64,000 nt of DNA from FW021-bin31 sp964647485 (GCA_964647485.1 CAZYHV010000003.1:62001-126000), one strand, 5' to 3'; counted from the stretch's first letter, positions 52,127 to 62,294 are shown. Program-made: numbers and translations. The notes: generated by a model from the sequence alone, not told the origin.

Positions 52127-52321
52127 GGACTCTCCGGGTACAGATTTATTTGAATCATTATAAAAAAGATTATAAAAATCAATGATGATGAGCGTTTTGC
52201 AATACGGAAAAATACAAAATAACACCATAAATACGTTCTTTGACATATTGAAACAACCGAACTTAAAGCCTCTAGAAATAGCGTACCTTTGTGATGCTAA
52301 ACAAGTTAGAAGGAAAATCGA
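52127..52321 (+). promoter_or_regulatory. CRISPR leader
   Basis: A 195-base AT-rich region between cas4 and the first repeat. It holds TTCTTTGACATATTGAAAC at about 52236-52254, in which ATTGAAAC equals the last 8 bases of the repeat, and a TACCTTTG box near its 3' end. The degenerate repeat at the far end of the array confirms that this is the leader side. Confidence 0.85.
52284..52291 (+). promoter_or_regulatory. -7 promoter box of the CRISPR array
   Basis: TACCTTTG, 31 bases before the first repeat; transcription would start at about 52298 and run into the array. Confidence 0.6.
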
Positions 52322-55300
52322 CTTTCAGACCAAATCCACTAATAACAAGGATTGAAACTCTGTTCCTTTGGTGTGTTTCATAATGTGTACAGCCTTTCAG
52401 ACCAAATCCACTAATAACAAGGATTGAAACTTATTAATAATTAGTTCCTGTCTTTCTTCCTCCATGCTTTCAGACCAAATCCACTAATAACAAGGATTGA
52501 AACTCCCTATAAGTACCTTTGAGAATATCTACATTATAATCTTTCAGACCAAATCCACTAATAACAAGGATTGAAACGTCTATCACAATTAGACGCATTA
52601 CAGAAGAAAGCAACTTTCAGACCAAATCCACTAATAACAAGGATTGAAACCGGCGGGTAATCCTGTCATGACAGCGGAACTTTTGACTTTCAGACCAAAT
52701 CCACTAATAACAAGGATTGAAACATAGGTGCAGACCTAAGCGGTGCTGACCTAAGATGCTTTCAGACCAAATCCACTAATAACAAGGATTGAAACGTTAA
52801 TTATTTAAAATTCTATTCCTTTTTTATTTGCTTTCAGACCAAATCCACTAATAACAAGGATTGAAACATGGGAATAGTTATACTATCAATTCGATAACAC
52901 CGCTTTCAGACCAAATCCACTAATAACAAGGATTGAAACTTGATACTCTTACAGGAACTCATAAGGAAATAGGACTTTCAGACCAAATCCACTAATAACA
53001 AGGATTGAAACTTTCCCTATTGTAAACATACTTTTTCTTCTTAATTACTTTCAGACCAAATCCACTAATAACAAGGATTGAAACTTCAGATCCATGAAAT
53101 AAATCCTTTTTCACGCCATTCTTTCAGACCAAATCCACTAATAACAAGGATTGAAACTTGACCAAATAACCGGAACGCATAAAGAAATTGGGCTTTCAGA
53201 CCAAATCCACTAATAACAAGGATTGAAACAAACACAAATTGCGTCCATTCCTGACGTAATTCAACTTTCAGACCAAATCCACTAATAACAAGGATTGAAA
53301 CATTGTATCGTATTTTCGGATATTGAGACGACTAATAACTTTCAGACCAAATCCACTAATAACAAGGATTGAAACCCAGTTTTAATCTCCGCTTGACTTC
53401 CTCTATGAATACTTTCAGACCAAATCCACTAATAACAAGGATTGAAACCTTGTAGGGATAAAATCTTTTGGGCAGCAAAAGACCTTTCAGACCAAATCCA
53501 CTAATAACAAGGATTGAAACTAAATGGTCATATGATTATGTAATAAAGAAGAAACTTTCAGACCAAATCCACTAATAACAAGGATTGAAACAGGACGGAA
53601 AAGTCGAAGAAGTCGAAGCAGAAGAACTTTCAGACCAAATCCACTAATAACAAGGATTGAAACTGATAAATTTTGTATTACTAAAACTCGTAATAATGCT
53701 TTCAGACCAAATCCACTAATAACAAGGATTGAAACTACAATCCATTACATCACGACCGAACTCCTTTATAACTTTCAGACCAAATCCACTAATAACAAGG
53801 ATTGAAACAAAAACTTCTGCCAACAAGGTATATATGCAATACCCCTTTCAGACCAAATCCACTAATAACAAGGATTGAAACAATAGTCCTTTTCGGGAAT
53901 GCTGTAATATTGCATACCTTTCAGACCAAATCCACTAATAACAAGGATTGAAACCACCCCTTCGCCATCTGTTGTGGCGTTCTAAAACTCTTTCAGACCA
54001 AATCCACTAATAACAAGGATTGAAACAAATAACTTTCTTTTAGCTCTATTGATATACTTTCTTTCAGACCAAATCCACTAATAACAAGGATTGAAACTAG
54101 AAGCATACTACTAAACGAAGGAGAAGAAATAACTTTCAGACCAAATCCACTAATAACAAGGATTGAAACAAAAGACGTGAAATTTCAGGAAACATAATGT
54201 TCTTCTTTCAGACCAAATCCACTAATAACAAGGATTGAAACCCAGCCCTTGCAGAAATGTGAGGGCTTTTTTGTGGGCTTTCAGACCAAATCCACTAATA
54301 ACAAGGATTGAAACGCACCTCTTAGGTTAGCATCGATTAGGTTAGCACACTTTCAGACCAAATCCACTAATAACAAGGATTGAAACGAGAAACGTTTTAA
54401 ATACGGAAATTTAAGCCCGTACTTTCAGACCAAATCCACTAATAACAAGGATTGAAACTCACAGAAGAAGAAGCAAAAAAATATTAAAATTATGACTTTC
54501 AGACCAAATCCACTAATAACAAGGATTGAAACTTCCAAAATCAGTTTTTCTAAGTTTACACATTCTTCTTTCAGACCAAATCCACTAATAACAAGGATTG
54601 AAACAGGTATGGAATGTAGAATTAACCGATGATGACATACTTTCAGACCAAATCCACTAATAACAAGGATTGAAACATTTTGCTAACTTCCTATTCCCTT
54701 CTACTCTTTTACTTTCAGACCAAATCCACTAATAACAAGGATTGAAACCAAATAATCACCACAAGGAAAATATTATCCCGTCTACTTTCAGACCAAATCC
54801 ACTAATAACAAGGATTGAAACAAAAAACACGAATTTTAGAAGAGGGAAATATAATACTTTCAGACCAAATCCACTAATAACAAGGATTGAAACAGCAAGG
54901 TATTGTAATATGATGCTGATAGGGGAAACTTTCAGACCAAATCCACTAATAACAAGGATTGAAACAAAATTATCTTGGCTCATCAGAAGATGCGTTAAGC
55001 GCTTTCAGACCAAATCCACTAATAACAAGGATTGAAACTAGATTCGAAAAAAGCGTTAAAGAAATATAATGATCTTTCAGACCAAATCCACTAATAACAA
55101 GGATTGAAACTAGAGAAGGAAGGTAACACTTCGGGGAACGCTGCAGCTTTCAGACCAAATCCACTAATAACAAGGATTGAAACTTAACTTATTTCTAAGC
55201 AATAAAATGGTATTATTCTCTTTCAGACCAAATCCACTAATAACAAGGATTGAAACATGTAAAGACATTTGTTTTTCACATACAGACTTTCTCTTTCAGA

Positions 55301-57506
55301 CCAAATCCACTAATAACAAGGATTGAAACTGTAATCCTGTATATCTTTTGTAAATATGTCTAAAGGCTTTCAGACCAAATCCACTAATAACAAGGATTGA
55401 AACACTATCTTGTAAATCGTACCCCCCCAAAAAAATGGCTTTCAGACCAAATCCACTAATAACAAGGATTGAAACATAGGTGCAGACCTAAGCGGTGCAA
55501 ACCTAAGATGTCTTTCAGACCAAATCCACTAATAACAAGGATTGAAACATAGACGATAACCCAACGAGTACAACCGCATCAGGACTTTCAGACCAAATCC
55601 ACTAATAACAAGGATTGAAACATAACCGTTTCTGATAATAAAATCCCCAACTTTTCCTTTCAGACCAAATCCACTAATAACAAGGATTGAAACTTTCCAG
55701 ATAATGAAGTGGTTACATCTATGTTAGCCTTTCAGACCAAATCCACTAATAACAAGGATTGAAACTAAATAAGATCCTAGACGGAGATTTTTCGATAATC
55801 TTTCAGACCAAATCCACTAATAACAAGGATTGAAACTAATTATTCAGGTGATCCAAACGTTTTAAACAAGTCTCTTTCAGACCAAATCCACTAATAACAA
55901 GGATTGAAACGGATTAAAGCCTAGGGAATACTATGAGCTTACATTCTTTCAGACCAAATCCACTAATAACAAGGATTGAAACCATAGAAGAAAACCCACA
56001 ATGGGCAAAGGATAGAGGCTTTCAGACCAAATCCACTAATAACAAGGATTGAAACGGTGCTCTCCCATCTGCATTCGATTGACCAACGATTCTTTCAGAC
56101 CAAATCCACTAATAACAAGGATTGAAACATTGAAAGAGGGATTCCTGAACAGGAAATTGCTTTCTTTCAGACCAAATCCACTATTAACAAGGATTGAAAC
56201 CCGACAACTTCCCCACCGCTGACGCTTCTGTAACGGACTTTCAGACCAAATCCACTAATAACAAGGATTGAAACCTTATCAAAGGTAAGCAATTAGTTAG
56301 TAATAACCTTCTTTCAGACCAAATCCACTAATAACAAGGATTGAAACGAATAGAAGCCTGAATCAAATAAGGATATTTTCATCTTTCAGACCAAATCCAC
56401 TAATAACAAGGATTGAAACTAGCGTACATTTCCGTTATTTTTTTCTGGCGTATGGCTTTCAGACCAAATCCACTAATAACAAGGATTGAAACCGAATGGG
56501 TCAGCCGTGAGAAGTTTTTCGAGCAAATCTTTCAGACCAAATCCACTAATAACAAGGATTGAAACAATAAATTATAATACCATGATATGCAAACAAGCGA
56601 CTTTCAGACCAAATCCACTAATAACAAGGATTGAAACCCCGACTTCCCTTCTTTGAGTTGATCTGCACCATTCTTTCAGACCAAATCCACTAATAACAAG
56701 GATTGAAACTTATGAAGATATTAATGAATATACACGCCTATGTGCCTTTCAGACCAAATCCACTAATAACAAGGATTGAAACCGATGAGCTGAAAGGAAA
56801 ATATCCGAAGAGCTTTGACTTTCAGACCAAATCCACTAATAACAAGGATTGAAACTGGCTAGTTGACCCTTTTTTAAATTTAACCCTTTAAACTTTCAGA
56901 CCAAATCCACTAATAACAAGGATTGAAACAAAATACGGCACACTAAAACACCTTTGACCATGAAACTTTCAGACCAAATCCACTAATAACAAGGATTGAA
57001 ACAGATACCGTAAAATATGTTTTGGATTCCTTTCTTCTTTCAGACCAAATCCACTAATAACAAGGATTGAAACCTTTCTACCCAATTTTCCGTAGCATAA
57101 CCCGATACTCTTTCAGACCAAATCCACTAATAACAAGGATTGAAACTCGCAACAAAAGAGGAGAGGTAAAGATAGGTTGGCTTTCAGACCAAATCCACTA
57201 ATAACAAGGATTGAAACCCAATTCCCACATTGTGACAAAACAACACAAACATCTTTCAGACCAAATCCACTAATAACAAGGATTGAAACCAATCAATTCG
57301 TACAATGCGACCAGTAAAAAATTCTTTCAGACCAAATCCACTAATAACAAGGATTGAAACTGAAGATTTGGATTTTGCGTGTTATTGTTATTTTTTCTTT
57401 CAGACCAAATCCACTAATAACAAGGATTGAAACTAATCACATACAACGCTGCTAACTCTAGTCCATTACCTTTCAGACCAAATCCACTAATAACAAGGAT
57501 TGAAAA
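52322..57506 (+). CRISPR. type I-B CRISPR array, 72 repeats and 71 spacers
   Basis: The 37-bp repeat begins CTTTCAGACCAAATCCAC and ends AACAAGGATTGAAAC, repeated every 71-74 bases with unique spacers of 34-37 bases. I counted 72 starts from 52322 to 57470. All copies look identical except the one at 56164 (CTATTAAC in place of CTAATAAC) and the last, which ends GATTGAAAA. The 3' ATTGAAAC is the usual Cas6-generated handle. Leader lies on the left, so the newest spacers are near 52359. The array is in the same direction as the cas genes. Confidence 0.99.
54244..54272 (+). terminator. intrinsic terminator carried inside spacer 27
   Basis: Within the spacer at 54242-54277, AGCCCTTGCA (54244-54253) pairs over 10 bp (two G-T wobbles) with TGTGAGGGCT (54258-54267) around a GAAA tetraloop and is followed by T6 (54267-54272). 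It is in sense with array transcription. Probably captured from a phage or plasmid terminator. Confidence 0.75.
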
Positions 57507-57524
57507 AATTAAGAATGAATGACC

Positions 57525-57638
57525 TATTAAACTATTAAACTAATAGACTAGTATAGACTAGTAGACTAATAGACTAATAAACTAGTAGACTAGTAGACTA
57601 ATAGACTAGTAGACTAATAGACTAGTAGACTAATAAGC
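57525..57638. repeat. 8-bp tandem repeat after the CRISPR array
   Basis: About 14 copies of an 8-bp unit TARTAGAC, with first units TATTAAAC and one 10-base unit (TAGTATAGAC at 57549). TAATAGAC and TAGTAGAC partly alternate. Every reading frame is interrupted by stops, so it is non-coding. It sits between the last repeat and the convergent VOC gene stop at 57646. Confidence 0.9.
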
Positions 57639-57645
57639 TTCCTTT

Positions 57646-58011
57646 TCAATTCTGCTGTCTCAACTCGATCAAATTTTTAAATGGATCTCGGATGATGACA
57701 GATAGCATGCTTTGGTCTTCCGGTAGGTGACGTAGTTTTGGAGTTGGAAAGGAGCCGGGTTTCATGCTTAGAATTTTTCGGAAAGGGATCAGTTTTTCAA
57801 AATTTTCGACTAACATCCAACTGCCCACACCTTCCTGATTGGAATATTGTGCCAGTTGGAATGTGATATGCCCTCTCAAAGACAGTTGTATTCGGAAGGC
57901 TCCTTCCTCCGGTTTTTTCTCCCAATCTATTTTGTACCCTAACCATTTAACATAGAATGCAATTGCTTTATCATAATCTGATACTCGTAAAATAGGAATT
58001 ACTTTTTCCAT
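57646..58011 (-). CDS. VOC superfamily (glyoxalase/bleomycin-resistance-like) protein
   Basis: A 121-residue protein with the vicinal-oxygen-chelate pattern: VIPILRVSDYDKAIAFYVKW and LGYKIDWE, then HITFQLAQY, and the end VIIRDPFKNLIELRQ. Such small VOC proteins bind metals or ligands; the W-L-G-Y element is typical of the bleomycin-resistance-like branch. Substrate unknown. It converges on the CRISPR array across the tandem repeat. No promoter box is evident. Confidence 0.85.
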   Translation of the reverse strand: MEKVIPILRVSDYDKAIAFYVKWLGYKIDWEKKPEEGAFRIQLSLRGHITFQLAQYSNQEGVGSWMLVENFEKLIPFRKILSMKPGSFPTPKLRHLPEDQSMLSVIIRDPFKNLIELRQQN

Positions 58012-58600
58012 AACGATAAAATAGTAGATATAAATGTCTTAAATAAGGCGAAAGTAGGACAGGATTTTCATTTTACCAAAAGAGAAGGGCGTTTTCCTAA
58101 AGAGTAAATGAAAAGATTATTAGGGCTTGTTCAATAACACATTCTGGTTGATAACACAGGAAATTGCAATCATTGTGTTTTATCTCGCAATATTTACCCT
58201 TTTTATTGGAAAAAATCTACAAATTGTTTAAGATCAACGACTTGTCGAACTTTTTTATGTTTTGATTGATCCTCAAATTTGAGGAATGGTTTGAAATTAT
58301 CTTTTTGCATCTATGTTTCGGAAAGCCCAACAGCTCCCGCGTTACAGACTCGTTGCAGTAGGCTACTGCTGCGGCTGAGTTCGATGCATTTCGATGGTAC
58401 TCAATGTACCATATTTCGATAAACTCAATATATCACCTTGTAGCTACAAAAAGATAATCCCATGAATAATGCGGGTTATGTTAATGCAAGTTTTTTCATA
58501 AAAGACTGTGTATATCCTTAAAATATGAGAAAACTGGAATAACTCCCTCGTTTTTTAGATATAGGCAGAAAAAATGAAGTCTTGCCTTGAATAGGAGGGA
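58012..58600. other. 589-base gap without a recognisable gene
   Basis: No intact gene is seen between the VOC and citrate synthase genes. It holds a perfect 14-bp palindrome CCTCAAATTTGAGG (58271-58284), a GGTACTCAATGTACC imperfect palindrome near 58396, and a GGGCTTGTTCAATAAC stretch at about 58124 that resembles an insertion-sequence end, but no matching opposite end or transposase is visible. Confidence 0.45.
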
Positions 58601-59917
58601 TTACAATTCTGCTTCCCCTTTAATAATTTCTTTTACTCGTTTTGTTGTTAGTGATTTAGGACGTTCCAGAGGCAAACCCAGAGCACGATCCCAACAAAGA
58701 GAAGCAAGGACGCCCAGGGAGCGCGCTACACCAAATAAGACGGTATAAAAGTCATATTCTTCCAATCCATAGTGTACCAAAAGAGCGCCGGAATGAGCAT
58801 CTACATTTGGCCAGGGGTTTTTTACTTTCCCTAAGTCTTTAAGTATATCGGGTACCACCTCGTAGATGCGCCAAACAACATTTACTAAATCGTCATCGGG
58901 AAGATGTTCTTTAGCAAATTCCATCTGTGCTGTAAATCGGGGATCGGTCTGACGTAAAACAGCATGACCATATCCGGGGACAACTTTACCGGCATCCAGC
59001 GTTTGGCGTACATAATTTTGAATTTGTTCTTTGGTGGGCAATCCATCCCCAATTTCTTTTCTCATCTGTTCTATCCAGCGAATAACTTCCTGATTAGCCA
59101 ACCCATGCAATGGCCCCGCAAGGCTGTTCATGCCTCCGGCGAAAGCCAGATAGGGATCGCTTAAGGTGGAACCAATTAAGTGGGTCGTATGCGCGCTGGC
59201 ATTTCCACCTTCATGATCGGCATGGATAGTCATATAAAGTCGCATCAATTCCCGAAAATCTTCATTATCAAAGCCAAGCATATGGGCAAAGTTTCCTGCC
59301 CAGTCCAATTCGGGATTGGGTTCTATATGTTCACCGTTTCTGTATTTTCTTCTATAAATATAGGCTGCCAGCCGGGGTAAACGTGCTATTAAATTGGCAA
59401 CATCTTCAAATGTATAAAGCCAATAATCTTTTTTATTAATTCCTTTTTTATATGCTTTGGCAAAGTTTGATTCTGTTTGCATGGCAACAATTCCCGTTAC
59501 GAATTGTGTCATTGGATGGGTCTCCAGAGGAAGTTGATCGATGGCATTGAAGACATGCCTCGGAATTTGAGACCTTCTGCCCATGGCGTTGGAGATTTGT
59601 TCTACATCGTTAGCTGTTGGAACTTCCCCAATCAACATAAGGTAGAATAATCCTTCCGGAAGGGGTTCTTTCCCTCCATCAGCAGTAGGAAGTTTTTCTT
59701 GTAATTCAGGGATAGAAAAACCTCTGAAGCGGATACCATTAATAGGATCTAAAAGAGAAGTTTCCGAAACCAAGCCCGGCATTCCTCGCATTCCCTGATA
59801 GAGTTGCCTTATTTTGACCGTACTTATTTCATCTTCCCCATGCTGTGCAATGATTTCCTTGATTTCTTTTCCAAGCTCTTCAGATTTTTGTTTAAACCTT
59901 TCTTTTATTTCCTTCAT
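58601..59917 (-). CDS. gltA: citrate synthase, mitochondrial-like type
   Basis: A 438-residue citrate (Si)-synthase condensing acetyl-CoA and oxaloacetate. Catalytic residues correspond to His in GPLHGLANQEVI, His in VPGYGHAVLRQTDPR and Asp in PNVDAHSGALL. The long helical N-terminus (MKEIKERFKQKSEELGKEIK) and the motif SETSLLDPINGIRFRGFSIP make it more like the eukaryotic mitochondrial enzyme than the E. coli hexamer; this form is known in some Bacteroidetes. It stands alone behind a TATATTTG box. Confidence 0.95.
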   Translation of the reverse strand: MKEIKERFKQKSEELGKEIKEIIAQHGEDEISTVKIRQLYQGMRGMPGLVSETSLLDPINGIRFRGFSIPELQEKLPTADGGKEPLPEGLFYLMLIGEVPTANDVEQISNAMGRRSQIPRHVFNAIDQLPLETHPMTQFVTGIVAMQTESNFAKAYKKGINKKDYWLYTFEDVANLIARLPRLAAYIYRRKYRNGEHIEPNPELDWAGNFAHMLGFDNEDFRELMRLYMTIHADHEGGNASAHTTHLIGSTLSDPYLAFAGGMNSLAGPLHGLANQEVIRWIEQMRKEIGDGLPTKEQIQNYVRQTLDAGKVVPGYGHAVLRQTDPRFTAQMEFAKEHLPDDDLVNVVWRIYEVVPDILKDLGKVKNPWPNVDAHSGALLVHYGLEEYDFYTVLFGVARSLGVLASLCWDRALGLPLERPKSLTTKRVKEIIKGEAEL

Positions 59918-59962
59918 TATACCACTTATTTTTCTTGTGTTATATTATTGTGTTTCTATAGG

Positions 59963-59970
59963 CAAATATA
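59963..59970 (-). promoter_or_regulatory. -7 promoter box for citrate synthase
   Basis: Minus-strand TATATTTG, 45 bases before the ATG. Confidence 0.5.
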
Positions 59971-60018
59971 AGGAATAAAATACAGAATTTGAGTGTGTTG
60001 TATTTATTGACAAGTTAT

Positions 60019-61098
60019 TTATTTGGGAGCTCTTCTATATAGTATGATAGCTAATATCCCAAAGACAATGTTGGGAATCCATACTGCGATCAATGGATTG
60101 AGGGTTCCTTTGACGGAAAAGGTAGTAGAAAATTGCATGAATAAAACATAAACCGCACTGATAACAATCCCTAAGGCCAAGTGTAAACCACTTCCTCCTC
60201 GAATTTTTCTGGAAGCAATAACAGCACCGATAAGGGTTAATATGATAATAGAAAAGGCGGAGGCTGTTCTTCTGTATTTTTCTACGTATAAATAATTAAT
60301 AGCCTCTGTACTTCGCATTTTTTGATGTTGAATATATTGATTCAACTCTTTTGTGGTCATCCCCTCGATGATATTTGTACTCTTTCTAAGGTCTTTGGGG
60401 GTTAAATTAAGTTTTAGTAAAGAGTCCTTAATTTCGTGAACTTTAACTTTATTGTTACCAATTGTCCTTTTAATTCCTCTTCTGATTTCCCAAGCACCAT
60501 CCGTTTTATTCCAGGTGATGGTTCTAGCCTGTAAACGAGATAATAATTTTTGTCCCCGGATTGTTTCTAATACAAATTCGTTGGCATATTGATCTTTGGG
60601 ATAGTAGGTTTTTAGTGTAATATAACGGGAAGTATCAATACGTATATGTACATTATGTTGAATGTCCTGTTTCTTTTTTCGATCTATGTAGGTGTTTTCA
60701 AATGTGACCTTGATGACATTAGCATGTGGAATAACCGTTCGGTTAGCAAACCCCAATAGCAAGGCTAACATAATACCTCCGATCCAATAAGATCTTAGAA
60801 ATCGGTGAAAACTGACTCCTGTGCTTAATATGGCTATAATCTCTGACTTATAGGCCAGTTTAGAGGTGAAAAAAATGACTGCAATAAATATAAAGAGTGG
60901 GAAAAGGAGTGCTAAAATGTGGGGTATAAATCCTAAATAATAATTGGTAAAGATAAACCAGGGACTCAGGCTATACTCGATGAAATTATCCATCTTTTCT
61001 GTAATATCAATAACCACAGAGATGATTGCAAAGATGCAGATGGCAAAGATAAAAGTGCCAATGAATCTTTTAAGTATGTACCAATCGATCTTTTTCAT
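60019..61098 (-). CDS. LptF/LptG-family permease (YjgP/YjgQ)
   Basis: A 359-residue inner-membrane protein of the lipopolysaccharide-export permease family. It has three N-terminal helices (starting IDWYILKRFIGTFIFAICIF), a periplasmic beta-jellyroll domain at about 140-250, and three C-terminal helices ending FGILAIILYRRAPK. It works with LptB and LptC to move LPS to the Lpt bridge. It starts 35 bases after tgt ends, on the same strand, so they may be co-transcribed. Whether it is LptF or LptG cannot be settled here. Confidence 0.9.
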   Translation of the reverse strand: MKKIDWYILKRFIGTFIFAICIFAIISVVIDITEKMDNFIEYSLSPWFIFTNYYLGFIPHILALLFPLFIFIAVIFFTSKLAYKSEIIAILSTGVSFHRFLRSYWIGGIMLALLLGFANRTVIPHANVIKVTFENTYIDRKKKQDIQHNVHIRIDTSRYITLKTYYPKDQYANEFVLETIRGQKLLSRLQARTITWNKTDGAWEIRRGIKRTIGNNKVKVHEIKDSLLKLNLTPKDLRKSTNIIEGMTTKELNQYIQHQKMRSTEAINYLYVEKYRRTASAFSIIILTLIGAVIASRKIRGGSGLHLALGIVISAVYVLFMQFSTTFSVKGTLNPLIAVWIPNIVFGILAIILYRRAPK

Positions 61099-61133
61099 TC
61101 AGGATGCAATATAATAAAGACTATGTAGTTAAT

Positions 61134-62264
61134 TTATAATCTGGTCTTTAATTTTGGAAGAAGGGCCTCTTTCCATTTCGTAAAAGTACCCTCTTGAATA
61201 TGTTTTCTGCTTTGTTTAACCAGGTTGAGGTAAAAGCAAAGATTGTGGATGCTTGCGAGTTGCATGCCCAGTATCTCTTTGGCAATAAACAGATGACGTA
61301 AATAGGCTTTTGAATATTGTTGGCTTGGTCGACATGGGGTTTTTGAGTCAATGGGAGAGAAATCTTCTGCCCATTTTTTATTTTTTATATTGATGATGCC
61401 TTCTTCGGTATATAACATGCCGTTTCTGCCATTTCGGGTAGGAACGACACAATCAAACATATCCACTCCCAAGCCGATGCACTCAAGAATGTCCCAGGGA
61501 TATCCTACCCCCATTAGATATCGGGGCTTCTCTTTGGGAAGGACATGACAGGCTATATCGGTCATCTCATACATAAGTTCGGATGGTTCTCCTACGCTTA
61601 CCCCTCCAATAGCATTTCCCTCACAATCTCTTTTGGCAATTTCTTCGGCAGACCATTGTCGAAGGTCTTTAAAGACTCCTCCTTGAACGATGGGAAACAA
61701 GGTTTGATCATACCCATATTTTCCGGGGGTATATTTGAGTTCTTTGATACAACGATCTAACCAACGATGCGTCCGTTCGGTAGATGCTTTTACATAATTT
61801 CGTTCTGCAGGATAGGGGGGACATTCATCGAAAGACATCATAATGTCAGCGCCTATACTGCGTTGTATTTGCATGACCTTTTCCGGAGTAAATAAATGTT
61901 TAGAACCGTCAATATGAGATTGAAAAAGGACGCCTTCTTCTTTTATTTTTCTGTTGGAGGCCAAAGAAAAGACCTGAAATCCTCCGCTATCGGTCAGAAT
62001 CGGCTGATGCCAATTATTAAACTGTTGTAATCCTCCGGCTTGTTCTAAAATAGAAGTTCCGGGTCTTAGGTAAAGGTGATACGTGTTTCCAAGGATGATT
62101 TGTGCCTTGATTTCTTCAGAAAGTATTTCACTGCTGATGCCTTTGACACTTCCCACTGTACCCACGGGCATGAAAATAGGCGTTTCTATTTGACCATGAT
62201 CGGTTGTTATCGTACCGGTACGAGCATGGCTTTTACTATCCTGATGAGCTAAGGTGAATTTCAT
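61134..62264 (-). CDS. tgt: queuine tRNA-ribosyltransferase
   Basis: A 376-residue TGT enzyme that exchanges G34 for preQ1 in GUN-anticodon tRNAs. Active-site blocks: ILTDSGGFQVFSLA (first Asp), SIGADIMMSFDECPPYP, FPIVQGGVFKDLRQ, GGVSVGEPSELM, and VDMFDCVVPTRNGRNG with the nucleophile Asp. The zinc site found near the C-terminus of other family members (CxCxxC) looks degenerate here (CRPSQQYSKAYLRHL), as in many Bacteroidetes copies. A minus-strand TATTTTTG box precedes it. Confidence 0.93.
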   Translation of the reverse strand: MKFTLAHQDSKSHARTGTITTDHGQIETPIFMPVGTVGSVKGISSEILSEEIKAQIILGNTYHLYLRPGTSILEQAGGLQQFNNWHQPILTDSGGFQVFSLASNRKIKEEGVLFQSHIDGSKHLFTPEKVMQIQRSIGADIMMSFDECPPYPAERNYVKASTERTHRWLDRCIKELKYTPGKYGYDQTLFPIVQGGVFKDLRQWSAEEIAKRDCEGNAIGGVSVGEPSELMYEMTDIACHVLPKEKPRYLMGVGYPWDILECIGLGVDMFDCVVPTRNGRNGMLYTEEGIINIKNKKWAEDFSPIDSKTPCRPSQQYSKAYLRHLFIAKEILGMQLASIHNLCFYLNLVKQSRKHIQEGTFTKWKEALLPKLKTRL

Positions 62265-62286
62265 TTCTAAAAAACTATAAAAGGGG

Positions 62287-62294
62287 CAAAAATA
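62287..62294 (-). promoter_or_regulatory. -7 promoter box for tgt
   Basis: Minus-strand TATTTTTG, 22 bases before the tgt ATG. Confidence 0.5.

Noticed and set aside
53449..53483. Hairpin in spacer 16 (TCTTTTG...CAAAAGA)
   Set aside because: A 7-bp AT-rich stem without a following T run; not a convincing terminator, unlike spacer 27.
54742..55035. Open frames across the CRISPR array on both strands
   Set aside because: They are made of repeat and spacer sequence (the translated repeat recurs); the array explains them fully.
52322..57506. Self-targeting spacers against this window
   Set aside because: Scanning by eye gave no spacer match to the flanking genes; a computed search of the whole genome is needed to exclude it.
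58124..58140. Possible insertion sequence starting GGGCTTGTTCAATAAC
   Set aside because: No matching inverted end, no transposase frame and no target duplication found in the gap.
61134..62264. Degenerate zinc site of tgt as a sign of a broken gene
   Set aside because: The rest of the enzyme is intact, and I believe this variation is common in the phylum; it was not treated as a defect.
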